This document shows, in pieces, positions 20,243 through 29,947 of a stretch of 64,000 nucleotides of DNA; the stretch's first letter is position 1, and every line of letters begins with the position of its first letter. The position numbers and the translations under genes were made by a program. This DNA is from Candidatus Hikarchaeia archaeon HikBin5 (lineage in GTDB: Archaea > Halobacteriota > Halobacteria > Halobacteriales > Hikarchaeaceae). The notes beneath the pieces were generated by a model, which made no database searches, was not told the DNA's origin, and was given only the letters and a program-made list of their open reading frames with translations. Location: NCBI GenBank assembly GCA_009889625.1, contig WTZU01000001.1, forward strand, positions 78,574 through 142,573. The letters run 5' to 3'.

Positions 20243-20971
20243 TATATGAAATATCATTACATGGAACAACCATCTCCTGAGATAAATTCACTTTCAATTC
20301 GCATAGCGGGAGAAATTGCATTAAGTGAAAAACCTGGAGAAACGCTCCGAAAATGGCGTAGAGAATTCAACTTGAAACAAATAGATGTTTCCAACAGAAT
20401 TGGAATTTCTTCTTCTGTTCTTTCAGATTACGAAGGTGGAAGAAGACCCAATCCAGGGGTCAATTTCATACAAAAAATTGTTCAATCAATGATAGATGCA
20501 GACAAAGAATCCGGGGGGAGAACCATCCGGCGTTATGCGGCGTTATCCCACTCAGAAAATCCCCAACCTTCCATCTTGGCGATTCATGAGTATCTCTCCG
20601 ATGTTCCTCTCTCTGAGTTCTACAATGACATAGGAGGACATGAACTCGTAACTGGACCCGAAGTCATCACAGGATACACTGTTGTTGACAGTATATTGGC
20701 AATTACAACTCTCTCTGCCGGGGACTTATTCAAACTCTATGGACGTAGCACTAGTAGGGCTTTAATTTTTACCAATGTTTCCCGTGGGGAATCTCCCCTA
20801 GTTGCAATGCGCGTCGTTTCCCCTACTCCAAATGCAGTCATACTGCATGGACTTTCCCCTGAAAATATTTGGGAACATGCACCCTCTCTCGCATCACTTA
20901 GTGGTTTTTCACTTGGTGTTACAGATATTCCTCTATCACAATTACTCCAAAACCTCGAATCTACACACTAA
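20243..20971 (+). CDS. XRE-type HTH transcriptional regulator (archaeal family with C-terminal domain)
   Basis: 'GETLRKWRREFNLKQIDVSNRIGISSSVLSDYEGGRRPNPGVNFIQKIV'; start uncertain (20228, 20243 or 20261). Confidence 0.85.
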   Translation, partial: YMKYHYMEQPSPEINSLSIRIAGEIALSEKPGETLRKWRREFNLKQIDVSNRIGISSSVLSDYEGGRRPNPGVNFIQKIVQSMIDADKESGGRTIRRYAALSHSENPQPSILAIHEYLSDVPLSEFYNDIGGHELVTGPEVITGYTVVDSILAITTLSAGDLFKLYGRSTSRALIFTNVSRGESPLVAMRVVSPTPNAVILHGLSPENIWEHAPSLASLSGFSLGVTDIPLSQLLQNLESTH

Positions 20972-20983
20972 TATTATTTCAAC

Positions 20984-22318
20984 CTAAACAAATTCATAGG
21001 TATTTTCTCCCATCTTTCCATACCCTGTACATATAAATTCATTCTTATAATTTGTTAATTCATCCAAATCTATTTCTTTAGAGTAATTGTGCACATCGTG
21101 AATTTGTTCATATTCTTCAAATGACAACGACCGACGCGAATCAAGTTGACTGTATATGTCCATTTTCTTAATTTTTTCTTCCCACCCTTCTTTGATAGTT
21201 TCAACATGAATTTCCGCTTGAGCACCACTTCCATATGAACCAACTAATATCTTTTTATCCACTAAGTCTAACCCTTCACTCTCCGCATGCAATAAGCTAG
21301 ATGCCCGCGCAAGATGGACTGATCCAGTATACCAATTCCCCGCCTTACTTGATATTTGCACCGTTGGTTCTATGACGTGCTTATACCATTTTTTATATAC
21401 TTCTGTCCCTTCTAAGAGTTTCATATATTCTCGAATACTCTCTGTATATTTTTCATCTTCTGAGAATTTTTCCCTCTCTGGTTTTGGTCCTATTAACTTT
21501 TCCAGTTCATTTTCAATCGGTGTCCCCCGAGTCATATATCGGTATCCTAAGCTTGCAGCCTTTCTTACCATTCCTGGAAATGGAACATGAAATGGAACAA
21601 ATTGAAACTCTTCTATATTCATCTTCCCACTTCTCTCTTCAAAATTCATTAATGCATTTCTCATCAATGAAAGATATACTTGAACAGATCTCTTCCCATC
21701 AACACTAGGGAATTGCTGATTTGGTTTGAGAAAATCAGTTTCATCAACACTAGAGTATCCTTGTTTTAGACTTAATTCCATGATAGATGGATCCTCTGAA
21801 ATTAACATGGCAACTGCACCAGCACCTTGTGTTGCTTCACCTGGATTTCCTCTTTCATATAATGCAGTATCCGTTGCAATTACTAATGCAGATTTCCCCT
21901 CGTTCCTGCCTGAAAGAATCCAGTTATGTGCATCATCTATACATTGTGTTCCTGCTATGCATGCAAACTTTCTCTCTCCTTTGTTCACATTACGGAACTC
22001 TTCACCAAACACTTGCTCAAGACAACCTGAGATATACGTGGAAATAGGTTTGGACGAATCAAATGAACTTTCTGTAGCAACATCTATTCTACCAATCTCA
22101 CTTGGGTCTAACCCTTCCGCAATCATCAATTTATAAGCCGCATTTGCTCCCATTGTTACTATGTCTTCTCGAACATCTGGAAATGAACATGTGTAAAGTC
22201 CCAATCCCTTTGTATATTTATCCGGATTTTCTCCAACCGCAGGGGCAAATACATTCGCTAAGTCTAGACTCAACTTACCCGACCAAATGGAAATTCCATC
22301 TATGCCTACACTTTTCAT
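20984..22318 (-). CDS. mvaS: Hydroxymethylglutaryl-CoA synthase
   Basis: 'VGIDGISIWSGKLSLDLA', 'FACIAGTQCIDDAHNWI', 'ATDTALYERGNPGEATQGAGAVAMLI', 'PFHVPFPGMVRKA'. Confidence 0.94.
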   Translation of the reverse strand: MKSVGIDGISIWSGKLSLDLANVFAPAVGENPDKYTKGLGLYTCSFPDVREDIVTMGANAAYKLMIAEGLDPSEIGRIDVATESSFDSSKPISTYISGCLEQVFGEEFRNVNKGERKFACIAGTQCIDDAHNWILSGRNEGKSALVIATDTALYERGNPGEATQGAGAVAMLISEDPSIMELSLKQGYSSVDETDFLKPNQQFPSVDGKRSVQVYLSLMRNALMNFEERSGKMNIEEFQFVPFHVPFPGMVRKAASLGYRYMTRGTPIENELEKLIGPKPEREKFSEDEKYTESIREYMKLLEGTEVYKKWYKHVIEPTVQISSKAGNWYTGSVHLARASSLLHAESEGLDLVDKKILVGSYGSGAQAEIHVETIKEGWEEKIKKMDIYSQLDSRRSLSFEEYEQIHDVHNYSKEIDLDELTNYKNEFICTGYGKMGENTYEFV

Positions 22319-22362
22319 AACGCTGTATAACTTGACCCAATATAAGTGATTGTCGGTGTCCT

Positions 22363-22380
22363 TTCCGTCAATAGACGGAA
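22363..22380. repeat. 7-bp perfect inverted repeat TTCCGTC-AATA-GACGGAA
   Basis: Directly read; lies between the 3' end of the TatD gene and the promoter of HMG-CoA synthase. Confidence 0.6.
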
Positions 22381-22390
22381 TTAATCTATT

Positions 22391-23212
22391 CTATTCTTTT
22401 GTATCGATTCCATAAACATTTTTTGGAGTATCTATATGTGCCACTTCCATCATTTCTATATGCCCTTCTTCTCTCAACGTTTTCGTTCTTTTTGGAACTG
22501 TTTTTATCCCTAGAACTGCACCAGGTCTATTTGGATCATCTAGATAGTCCGTTTCCATCATGAATGGATTTCCATTTTCAATAGCCCTTCTCAACTCATC
22601 CCTTCTGCTAATTACACTCGGGGTTACTCCTCTACAAATTCCCTCTGCGAAATGTTTGACTATTTTTTCCCATGGATGTCCAATTTCCTTTGCCCAATCT
22701 GAAACCTCTGAAAGATCTTCTGTCGTTTCTGTGTGTAACTGAACTGCTATTTCTCTCTCCGATGCCAGTGAAATAGCATATCGAAGTACTTCATTAGAAG
22801 TATCCCATATTTCTTTTGAAACCTCATAATGTGGCCGTCCAGATTTGAGGGCAATAGCATCACCCTTGTCAATTAATTTCGCAGCCATGTCTAAACCATC
22901 ACACATGAATCTACCTGCTTCTTTTGCAGTTTGCCCCTCCGCAACCAATCGAGATATGAGGGCAGGATGCACTCCTAAAACAGCCCAAGCACGACCTTCA
23001 AGAATTTCAGTGGCTTGTTCAACAATCTCAATAGTCTGATAGAATCTCTCTTCAAAATCAGTCATGTCCGACGGGGTTTTGCCATCTTTCCACGAATGCT
23101 GATTCACAATTAACATATGCGTCCCTCCACTTTTGCTAAACTCTTCTACTGCCGCTATTCCCTTCCCCTTCTCTGGATCTAAATGGCAGTGATTATCGAA
23201 AATGGGGTTCAT
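22391..23212 (-). CDS. TatD-family metal-dependent hydrolase
   Basis: 'FDNHCHLDPEKGKG', 'WAVLGVHPALI', 'QLHTETTE', 'FMMETDYLDDPNRPGAVLGIKTVPKRT'. Confidence 0.85.
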   Translation of the reverse strand: MNPIFDNHCHLDPEKGKGIAAVEEFSKSGGTHMLIVNQHSWKDGKTPSDMTDFEERFYQTIEIVEQATEILEGRAWAVLGVHPALISRLVAEGQTAKEAGRFMCDGLDMAAKLIDKGDAIALKSGRPHYEVSKEIWDTSNEVLRYAISLASEREIAVQLHTETTEDLSEVSDWAKEIGHPWEKIVKHFAEGICRGVTPSVISRRDELRRAIENGNPFMMETDYLDDPNRPGAVLGIKTVPKRTKTLREEGHIEMMEVAHIDTPKNVYGIDTKE

Positions 23213-23679
23213 TTGGAATTCAAAACTATACTCTCGTGCGCCGATTTGGACAGCCCCTCTGATTTTCCATGTTCACTCGGAGCAATGACTACTGTCCTAA
23301 GTCCGTACCTTGAAGCCAGCTCTATTGCAGGTTTAAAATCCATGTCTCTAGATGCAATCGCAATGATTTCTGTAGTTCCATTAACAGCTATTTCTGCAGC
23401 ATCAACAGCCAATCTTACATCCACATCCCCACTAGTTATTATTGTCTCAAAACCTCGGGATTCTGCAGCTTGAATCAATCCAGGAGGGGCATATGAATCT
23501 AGATAGCATCTAGCGATTACCAACCGTCCATATTGTAATGCAACTTCTCTTAACTCATCTAAATCACAATCGAATTCTTCCCGGAAACAGTTGGGGCCAT
23601 CAATCAACAAACCAACCGATTTCCATTCCATCGACTGTTTTTTATTTGGCTTTCCATTAACCAATTTTTTGAAATTCAT
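23209..23679 (-). CDS. NYN (PIN-like) domain protein, archaeal LabA/TIGR00288-like
   Basis: 'VGLLIDGPN', 'TSGDVDVRLAVDAAEIA', 'IIAIASRDMDFKPAIELASRYGLRTVVIAP'. Confidence 0.85.
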   Translation of the reverse strand: MNFKKLVNGKPNKKQSMEWKSVGLLIDGPNCFREEFDCDLDELREVALQYGRLVIARCYLDSYAPPGLIQAAESRGFETIITSGDVDVRLAVDAAEIAVNGTTEIIAIASRDMDFKPAIELASRYGLRTVVIAPSEHGKSEGLSKSAHESIVLNSK

Positions 23680-23802
23680 ATATGTTGTTATTACTTAAAG
23701 TGGATATGCTTGGCGATAACACCATTTACGATTAAATCTTTACATCCCTTTCATTTAATCCAAACCTACAAGTAAAATGACATCCACATATATTTATTAT
23801 CT

Positions 23803-24888
23803 ATGGATCTCCGATTATCTCCATTAACCACTTCTCATGAACAAATGGGTGCAAAATTTACAACGTTTGGTGGGTGGAAAATGCCTATCCGATTTAGTTC
23901 TATAATCGAAGAGCACAATTATGTTCGAAATACTGCTGGAAAGTTCGATGTTTCCCATATGGGTCAAATCATTTTAAGTGGAAATGATGCGGAATATTTA
24001 ATAAATAAATTGGTTTCCAACAATGTCACAAATCTTCGAGACGACCAGGCCCAATATGCTATGATAACCAATCAAGATGGAATCATATTGGATGATATCC
24101 TAGTTTATAGGAATTCTTCAGAATCATTCATGTTCATACCAAATGCCGGACACGACGAAGAAATGTTCCTTAGATTTGTACAATTCCGCGATAAGTGGAA
24201 TCTTGACGTAACTGTGCAAAATTCCACCAATGAAATTGCCATGTTTGCAATACAAGGACCAGATGCTGTCAACTCCCTCGAAAAAATATCTTCAGATTCA
24301 ATTTCCAATCTAAAGAGATTCACAACCACTGCTGCAAACATAGCCGGGACACCTTGCACTGTCTCCCGAACCGGATATACTGGTGAAGATGGTTTTGAAT
24401 TATTACTCTCTGCCCAAGATGCACTCGGTTTATGGGGTAATTTAGATTTCCCCTCCTGTGGGCTTGGATCTCGAGACACTCTCCGAACTGAGATGGGATT
24501 TTTACTATCTGGTCAGGATTTTGAATATAAAACCAATCCAAGAACTCCCTTCGAAGCCGGGGTTGGATTCACAGTTGATTTGGAAAAAGATTTCATTGGA
24601 AGGGATGCATTGCTACAGTCAAATTCTCAAACACTTGATTACAATTTTATAGGTTTTTCACTCCAAGATAGATCAATCCCTAGGCCCAATTCTCCTATAA
24701 TGGGCAATACTGGAGAACAGATAGGAATAGTAACAAGCGGAACTTTGAGTCCCACTCTAGGTATCCCGATAGGATTGGGTTATGTCAAATCTGCCCATTC
24801 TTCTATAGGAACTTCTCTTCAGATTACCATCAGGAATGCCGCAAAACCAGCAACGATATGTTCTGTCCCCTTTATTAACCAACAATGA
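23803..24888 (+). CDS. gcvT: Glycine cleavage system T protein (aminomethyltransferase)
   Basis: 'MPIRFSSIIEEHNYVRNTAGKFDVSHMGQI', 'SRTGYTGEDGFELL', 'GLGSRDTLRTEMGF'. Confidence 0.96.
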   Translation: MDLRLSPLTTSHEQMGAKFTTFGGWKMPIRFSSIIEEHNYVRNTAGKFDVSHMGQIILSGNDAEYLINKLVSNNVTNLRDDQAQYAMITNQDGIILDDILVYRNSSESFMFIPNAGHDEEMFLRFVQFRDKWNLDVTVQNSTNEIAMFAIQGPDAVNSLEKISSDSISNLKRFTTTAANIAGTPCTVSRTGYTGEDGFELLLSAQDALGLWGNLDFPSCGLGSRDTLRTEMGFLLSGQDFEYKTNPRTPFEAGVGFTVDLEKDFIGRDALLQSNSQTLDYNFIGFSLQDRSIPRPNSPIMGNTGEQIGIVTSGTLSPTLGIPIGLGYVKSAHSSIGTSLQITIRNAAKPATICSVPFINQQ

Positions 24889-25268
24889 CCTTTTCAGTCC
24901 CCAATGATAGGAAATATTCCCAATCACACGAATGGGCTTTGATAGATTCTCAGACCGCTTTGATTGGAATAACTGATTTCGCACAGGACGAATTAGGAGA
25001 TATAGTTTTTGTAGAATTACCCAATCCCGGGGATTCAATAACAAAAGGTGATATATTCGGACTCGTAGAAAGCATCAAAGCAGTCTCGGATTTATACGCC
25101 CCCCTATCTGGAACTATTTCAGATATCAACCCCCTCCTTGACACGGAACCCGAACAAATCAATGACGATCCATATGGTGCCGGCTGGATGCTCAAAATAG
25201 AACTAACCGACCTCGGAGAGGTCGAAAAATTGCTCACCAAGGATGAATATCAGAGTCAAACAAGTTAA
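24885..25268 (+). CDS. gcvH: Glycine cleavage system H protein
   Basis: 'YSQSHEWALIDSQTALIGITDFAQDELGDIVFVELPNPGD...FGLVESIKAVSDLYAPLSG' with lipoyl-Lys motif; ATGA overlap with gcvT. Confidence 0.97.
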   Translation: MTFSVPNDRKYSQSHEWALIDSQTALIGITDFAQDELGDIVFVELPNPGDSITKGDIFGLVESIKAVSDLYAPLSGTISDINPLLDTEPEQINDDPYGAGWMLKIELTDLGEVEKLLTKDEYQSQTS

Positions 25269-25286
25269 CTAAATAAACATAGCATT

Positions 25287-26621
25287 ATGGATCTGCCACC
25301 TTCTACCCAAAGTCCCTATACTTCACACACCTCTGAAGACGTCGAATCTATGCTTTTTGATCTCGGACTTAAATCAATAGAAGATTTATTTGATATCCCT
25401 TCTTCTGTTAAACTCCAAGACCCACTTGATATCCCTCCGTCATCTGAACATGAAGTAAAAACAAAATTAACAAATCTTTTTCAGAAAAATCTACCTCTTG
25501 TTGAATTTATTGGTAATGGCTATTATTCCCACTATGTCCCCTCTATAGTCAATCACTTGTCCGACCGATCCGAGTTTCTAACTTCTTATACTCAATACCA
25601 ACCCGAGATTTCACAGGGATTTCTACAAGCCTTGTTCGAATATCAATCCATTATAGTTGAGCTAACTGGATTAGAAATAGCCAATAGCTCAATGTACGAT
25701 TTTGCAACCTCTATAGGGGAAGCAGCACTTCTATCTAATAGAATCTCTCCCGATAGGGCTGTTGTATTGGTGCCTGATATTTTAAGACCAGATCGCCTCA
25801 GTGTTTTAAAAAATTATATCTCCAACTCTGGACTTAAAATAGAATTCTATTCCACAAAAGAATCTAATACTGATATGGATCATCTAAGTAATGTACTCTC
25901 CAATGAAATTTCATTAGTCTATGTGGAAAGTCCCAATGCCTATGGCGCACTCGAAGAATCCCTCCGAGAGTTGGTTACAATATCTCACGATTCAGGAGCT
26001 TTGGTCTGCCTAGGCACAGACCCAATAGCATTATCGGTACTAGAGCGACCTTCTTCACTTGACATTGATATGGTAGTTGGAGATGCATCGGTACTTGGAC
26101 TCTCCAATGCATATGGAATGGGGGCAGGCCTGTTCGCTTGCCGAAATGAATACTTGCGAAAAGTTCCTGGTAGATTAGTTGGAATCACTAAGGATAACCA
26201 TGACCGTCGAGCGTATACTCTCACACTTCAAACAAGAGAACAACATATAAGGCGAGAACGTGCAACCTCAAATATTTGCACTAACCAAGCATGGGTCGCA
26301 CTAAGGACTGCAATTCATGCTGCATATTTGGGTCCTTATGGTCTAATTGATTTGGCAAAAAAATGTATAGAACTTCCTCTTGAATTATCTACCAAGCTTA
26401 ATAATATCGAAGGGGTAATTTCTCCTCTAAATGATCGACATCATTTCCGAGAATTCGTAGTGAGAACTACTAAAAAATCCCAAGATATATCTCGTTCACT
26501 AGAATCCAGCGGATATGCAGTTTCTTGCATAAACGACCAAGATTTGCTAATTTGTATCACCGATACCAATGTATCTCATATGGATTCTTTCATTGAGGCT
26601 TTCCAAGAGGCGATGCTATGA
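25287..26621 (+). CDS. gcvPA: Glycine dehydrogenase (decarboxylating) subunit 1
   Basis: 'YYSHYVPSIVNHLSDRSEFLTSYTQYQPEISQGFLQALFEYQSIIVELTGLEIANSSMYDFATSIGEA'. Confidence 0.96.
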   Translation: MDLPPSTQSPYTSHTSEDVESMLFDLGLKSIEDLFDIPSSVKLQDPLDIPPSSEHEVKTKLTNLFQKNLPLVEFIGNGYYSHYVPSIVNHLSDRSEFLTSYTQYQPEISQGFLQALFEYQSIIVELTGLEIANSSMYDFATSIGEAALLSNRISPDRAVVLVPDILRPDRLSVLKNYISNSGLKIEFYSTKESNTDMDHLSNVLSNEISLVYVESPNAYGALEESLRELVTISHDSGALVCLGTDPIALSVLERPSSLDIDMVVGDASVLGLSNAYGMGAGLFACRNEYLRKVPGRLVGITKDNHDRRAYTLTLQTREQHIRRERATSNICTNQAWVALRTAIHAAYLGPYGLIDLAKKCIELPLELSTKLNNIEGVISPLNDRHHFREFVVRTTKKSQDISRSLESSGYAVSCINDQDLLICITDTNVSHMDSFIEAFQEAML

Positions 26622-28057
26622 CTGATTCTTTTACCCCTCCCCATCACCAAACAAAATGGATTTCACAATCCGTTTACGAACCTCTTCTATCTGAAAAAAA
26701 TCTAACTACTGTTTTTTTAGAAGACATGCCCCTGCCACCCCATTTAACACGCGAATCTCTCACTTTACCTAGTTTATCTGAACCAGAGATAGCACGCCAC
26801 TATACGCGACTTTCTCAGATGACATACGGTGTTGACAGCGGTCCCTATTTATTAGGTAGTTGCACCATGAAATATAATCCAAAATTCACCGAAGATCTGG
26901 CCACTCTACCTGGCTGCAATATTCACCCTGATAGGAACCCCCACACTATTCAGGGCACTCTTGAAGTTTTATACACCTTGCAAGAGCATCTATCAACCAT
27001 TGGAGGGATGGATGCAGTAACATTACAGCCCCCCGCAGGCGCATCTGGAGAATTAACCGGAATTTTAATCATCAGGGCTTTTCACGAGTCACGTGGTGAC
27101 TCCTCTCGAAATGAAATTATCATACCAGAAAGTGCACATGGGACTAATCCAGCGAGTGCAGCAATGGGTGGTTACAATATAATTGAAATCCCAAGCAATG
27201 ATGAAGGGCGAGTCAATATAGATGCACTCCAAGCTGCACTATCTGAAAAAACTGCAGCGCTGATGCTAACCAATCCTAATACTCTTGGCCTATTTGAATC
27301 TGAAATAGAACTCATTGCCTCAATGGTCCATAAACAAGGTGGATTGCTTTATTATGACGGTGCAAATCTAAATGCACTTGTGGGCCGTTCTCGCCCTGGT
27401 GATATGGGATTTGATATCATGCATTACAACGTACACAAAACATTTGCGACCCCCCATGGGGGAGGTGGACCTGGAGCTGGACCTGTTGGCGTTGTATCAA
27501 AACTTAAAACATTTCTGCCGGCCCCGATTGTAATAAAAACGGAGGTGGGATTTGATTTCTTTACACCTAAAAACACCATTGGAAAAGTACATGGATTCCA
27601 TGGAAATTGGCTCTGCTTGGTGAAAGCACTTGGATATATCCTCCGCCTCGGAGGCACCGGTCTTCGCGACGCCAGTGCAACTGCAGTTTTAAATGCAAAT
27701 TATCTAGGAAGTAAAATTAAATATGAAATTCCATTCCGGCCATTTTATCATGAATTTGTGGCTAGTTCGGGAGATCAAGATGCCGCTGATGTTGCCAAAC
27801 GCTTATTAGATTATGGGGTCCATCCTCCTACTACCAAATGGCCCTTGATAGTCCACCAAGCATTACTAGTCGAACCAACCGAATCTGAAAATAAAACAAC
27901 ATTGGATAAAATAGCATCTGCTTTCAATGCAGTTGCAAAAGAAGATTCTTCTGTACTAAAATCCGCTCCCCTTTCCACAACTGCAGGAAAAATAGACCAA
28001 ACAACTGCAGCACGATCTCCTATTTTTTCATGGCATTCTATCGATCCATCCTCATGA
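26618..28057 (+). CDS. gcvPB: Glycine dehydrogenase (decarboxylating) subunit 2
   Basis: 'DSGPYLLGSCTMKYNPKF', 'IPESAHGTNPASAAMGGYN', 'DGANLNALVGRSRPGDMGFDIMHYNVHKTFATPHGGGGPGAGPVGV'. Confidence 0.97.
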   Translation: MTDSFTPPHHQTKWISQSVYEPLLSEKNLTTVFLEDMPLPPHLTRESLTLPSLSEPEIARHYTRLSQMTYGVDSGPYLLGSCTMKYNPKFTEDLATLPGCNIHPDRNPHTIQGTLEVLYTLQEHLSTIGGMDAVTLQPPAGASGELTGILIIRAFHESRGDSSRNEIIIPESAHGTNPASAAMGGYNIIEIPSNDEGRVNIDALQAALSEKTAALMLTNPNTLGLFESEIELIASMVHKQGGLLYYDGANLNALVGRSRPGDMGFDIMHYNVHKTFATPHGGGGPGAGPVGVVSKLKTFLPAPIVIKTEVGFDFFTPKNTIGKVHGFHGNWLCLVKALGYILRLGGTGLRDASATAVLNANYLGSKIKYEIPFRPFYHEFVASSGDQDAADVAKRLLDYGVHPPTTKWPLIVHQALLVEPTESENKTTLDKIASAFNAVAKEDSSVLKSAPLSTTAGKIDQTTAARSPIFSWHSIDPSS

Positions 28058-28971
28058 ATAATTCTATTTCGACTCTTTCTAGATATGAACCTCTGCTAGC
28101 CAATTATTCTGATTTCTTAGATAGCTGCGCAACCCCTTTACCACATGTCGCCCGGATTAATACTATCAAAACAACAGTTGACAATACTCTATCTCTTTTA
28201 TCGAAATTATCAATCAATGTCACCCCTTGCCGTTGGAATCCTTTACTTTTTCAGATTGACGATGGATCTCCTGGAAATACTTTGCCTTACCTACTTGGCT
28301 GGCTCCATGGACAAGAAGAAGTATCTTCAATACCTCCTCTAGTTCTAAACCCACAGCCCGGAGACTTCGTTTGGGATGCTTGTGCCTCTCCTGGATCTAA
28401 AACATCACAAATAGCCGCTTTAATGAATGACATTGGCCTTATAGTGGCAAACGATTCCAACCTTAGAAGGATGCCAGCATTGAGATCTAATCTAGAAAGA
28501 TTGGGTGTTACTATTGCTGCAGTCACTCATTCAGATGCCAGACATTTTTCACTAAAACCATTTGAATTTGATCTTTTTGATTCCGCCCTAGTGGATGTTC
28601 CTTGTTCAGGAGAAGGTACTATAAGAAAAAATCCAGTTGCTTTAAAAAATTGGTCAATTGATCAATTATTCTCTCTTCAGAAAGTCCAAATGTCTATACT
28701 AAAAAGGGCCATTGGGGTAGTTAAGAGCGGAGGCACTGTTGTTTATTCTACCTGTACATTTTCCCCTGAAGAAAACGAGATGGTCATAGATAGAATTCTT
28801 TCTGAAGAAAAATGCAAACTTGTTCCATTCGATTTGCCTATGATCTCTTCCCCTGGCGTAACCGAGTGGGGAGGAAATCAATTCAATTCTTCACTAGATC
28901 TTTGCAAACGAATTTGGCCAAATCAAAATAATACTGGAGGATTCTTTGTAGCAAAACTGGAGGTATTGTGA
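28054..28971 (+). CDS. RsmB/NOP2-family RNA (cytosine-5) methyltransferase
   Basis: 'PQPGDFVWDACASPGSKTSQIAALM', 'DVPCSGEGTIRKNP', 'GGTVVYSTCTFSPEENEMVID'; ATG 28054 overlaps the gcvPB stop. Confidence 0.93.
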   Translation: MNNSISTLSRYEPLLANYSDFLDSCATPLPHVARINTIKTTVDNTLSLLSKLSINVTPCRWNPLLFQIDDGSPGNTLPYLLGWLHGQEEVSSIPPLVLNPQPGDFVWDACASPGSKTSQIAALMNDIGLIVANDSNLRRMPALRSNLERLGVTIAAVTHSDARHFSLKPFEFDLFDSALVDVPCSGEGTIRKNPVALKNWSIDQLFSLQKVQMSILKRAIGVVKSGGTVVYSTCTFSPEENEMVIDRILSEEKCKLVPFDLPMISSPGVTEWGGNQFNSSLDLCKRIWPNQNNTGGFFVAKLEVL

Positions 28972-29471
28972 ATTCTCAAACTACCACTTTTGATTTATTG
29001 CCTCTTGAAAATAACAACAGAGAAGACCAATCTCAAATCACAAGGAATGAATTACTAGATTTTTGGAATAATAAATTTGGAATCTCTCCTCAACTATTCG
29101 AAGAATATAGTTTTTGGGAGAAAGGATCTGGAAAAATCTGGGCGTTCAAAGTTAAGTTTTCAAAGAGTATTCCAATAGAGGCCATGGGTATTCGATTCAC
29201 CACGACTAATCAAAAGAGTTGGAAACCCACTACCACTGCAGCACAGAAATTTGGACATCATGCCACAAAAAATGTCTTGTTACTCTCTCCTGAACAAATT
29301 TGGAAATTTGTCCAGGGGCAATCTTTCTCGATAGATTGGAACGGCGAATCTGGATATGTCATCGTACGTGGAAATCTATCCGATTCCGATTTACAGATAG
29401 GAGTTGGGCTGTATTCGCGTGGTGTGCTACATTCCCAAATACCCAAAAGTAGGCAATTACATCTTCACTAA
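28968..29471 (+). CDS. Conserved archaeal protein, probable PUA-like RNA-binding partner of the upstream methyltransferase
   Basis: C-terminal 'GYVIVRGNLSDSDLQIGVGLYSRGVLHSQIPKSRQL' resembles PUA-like tail of NOP2/RsmF proteins; GTGA overlap with upstream gene. Confidence 0.65.
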   Translation: MNSQTTTFDLLPLENNNREDQSQITRNELLDFWNNKFGISPQLFEEYSFWEKGSGKIWAFKVKFSKSIPIEAMGIRFTTTNQKSWKPTTTAAQKFGHHATKNVLLLSPEQIWKFVQGQSFSIDWNGESGYVIVRGNLSDSDLQIGVGLYSRGVLHSQIPKSRQLHLH

Positions 29472-29480
29472 TTCTGTAGT

Positions 29481-29858
29481 CTATTCTATCGACATTTCTA
29501 GCTCCCCTTCTTCTTCAAATTCTTCCAAACTAATTTCAAAAACAGTAGCAGTTTCTATTTTTTCATTCGATTTGACTTCTATAATCTCCGTTTTTTGTTC
29601 AATTTCTCCCTCCACTTTCACTACGATGACCAATTTTCCCATTCTACTATTTCTCCCCTCATTCACTATGATCGTATTCACGATGAGTTTGCCCTCTGGA
29701 GTTGCATCTATGTCAAAATTTTCGACCCTAAGTAGCTCTTTAGCCTGGCGATCCGAAGTTGGTGCACTCCGAACGCCATCTCCACTCCTCGATTCTATAC
29801 ATCCCGTCAACACCAATAGAGCTACCAATATATTTGAAAGAAATAATCTCCTTTGCAT
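29481..29858 (-). CDS. Small putative lipoprotein
   Basis: N-terminal signal with lipobox 'LVLTGC'; short beta-rich domain; fills the gap between flanking genes. Confidence 0.6.
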   Translation of the reverse strand: MQRRLFLSNILVALLVLTGCIESRSGDGVRSAPTSDRQAKELLRVENFDIDATPEGKLIVNTIIVNEGRNSRMGKLVIVVKVEGEIEQKTEIIEVKSNEKIETATVFEISLEEFEEEGELEMSIE

Positions 29859-29947
29859 CTATATTCTATCAATGTCCTCAGACAAAATTAATCTTAAGGA
29901 ATTTTTGTCACAATATATTTATAATTCTACAACAACTCTTATCCCAT

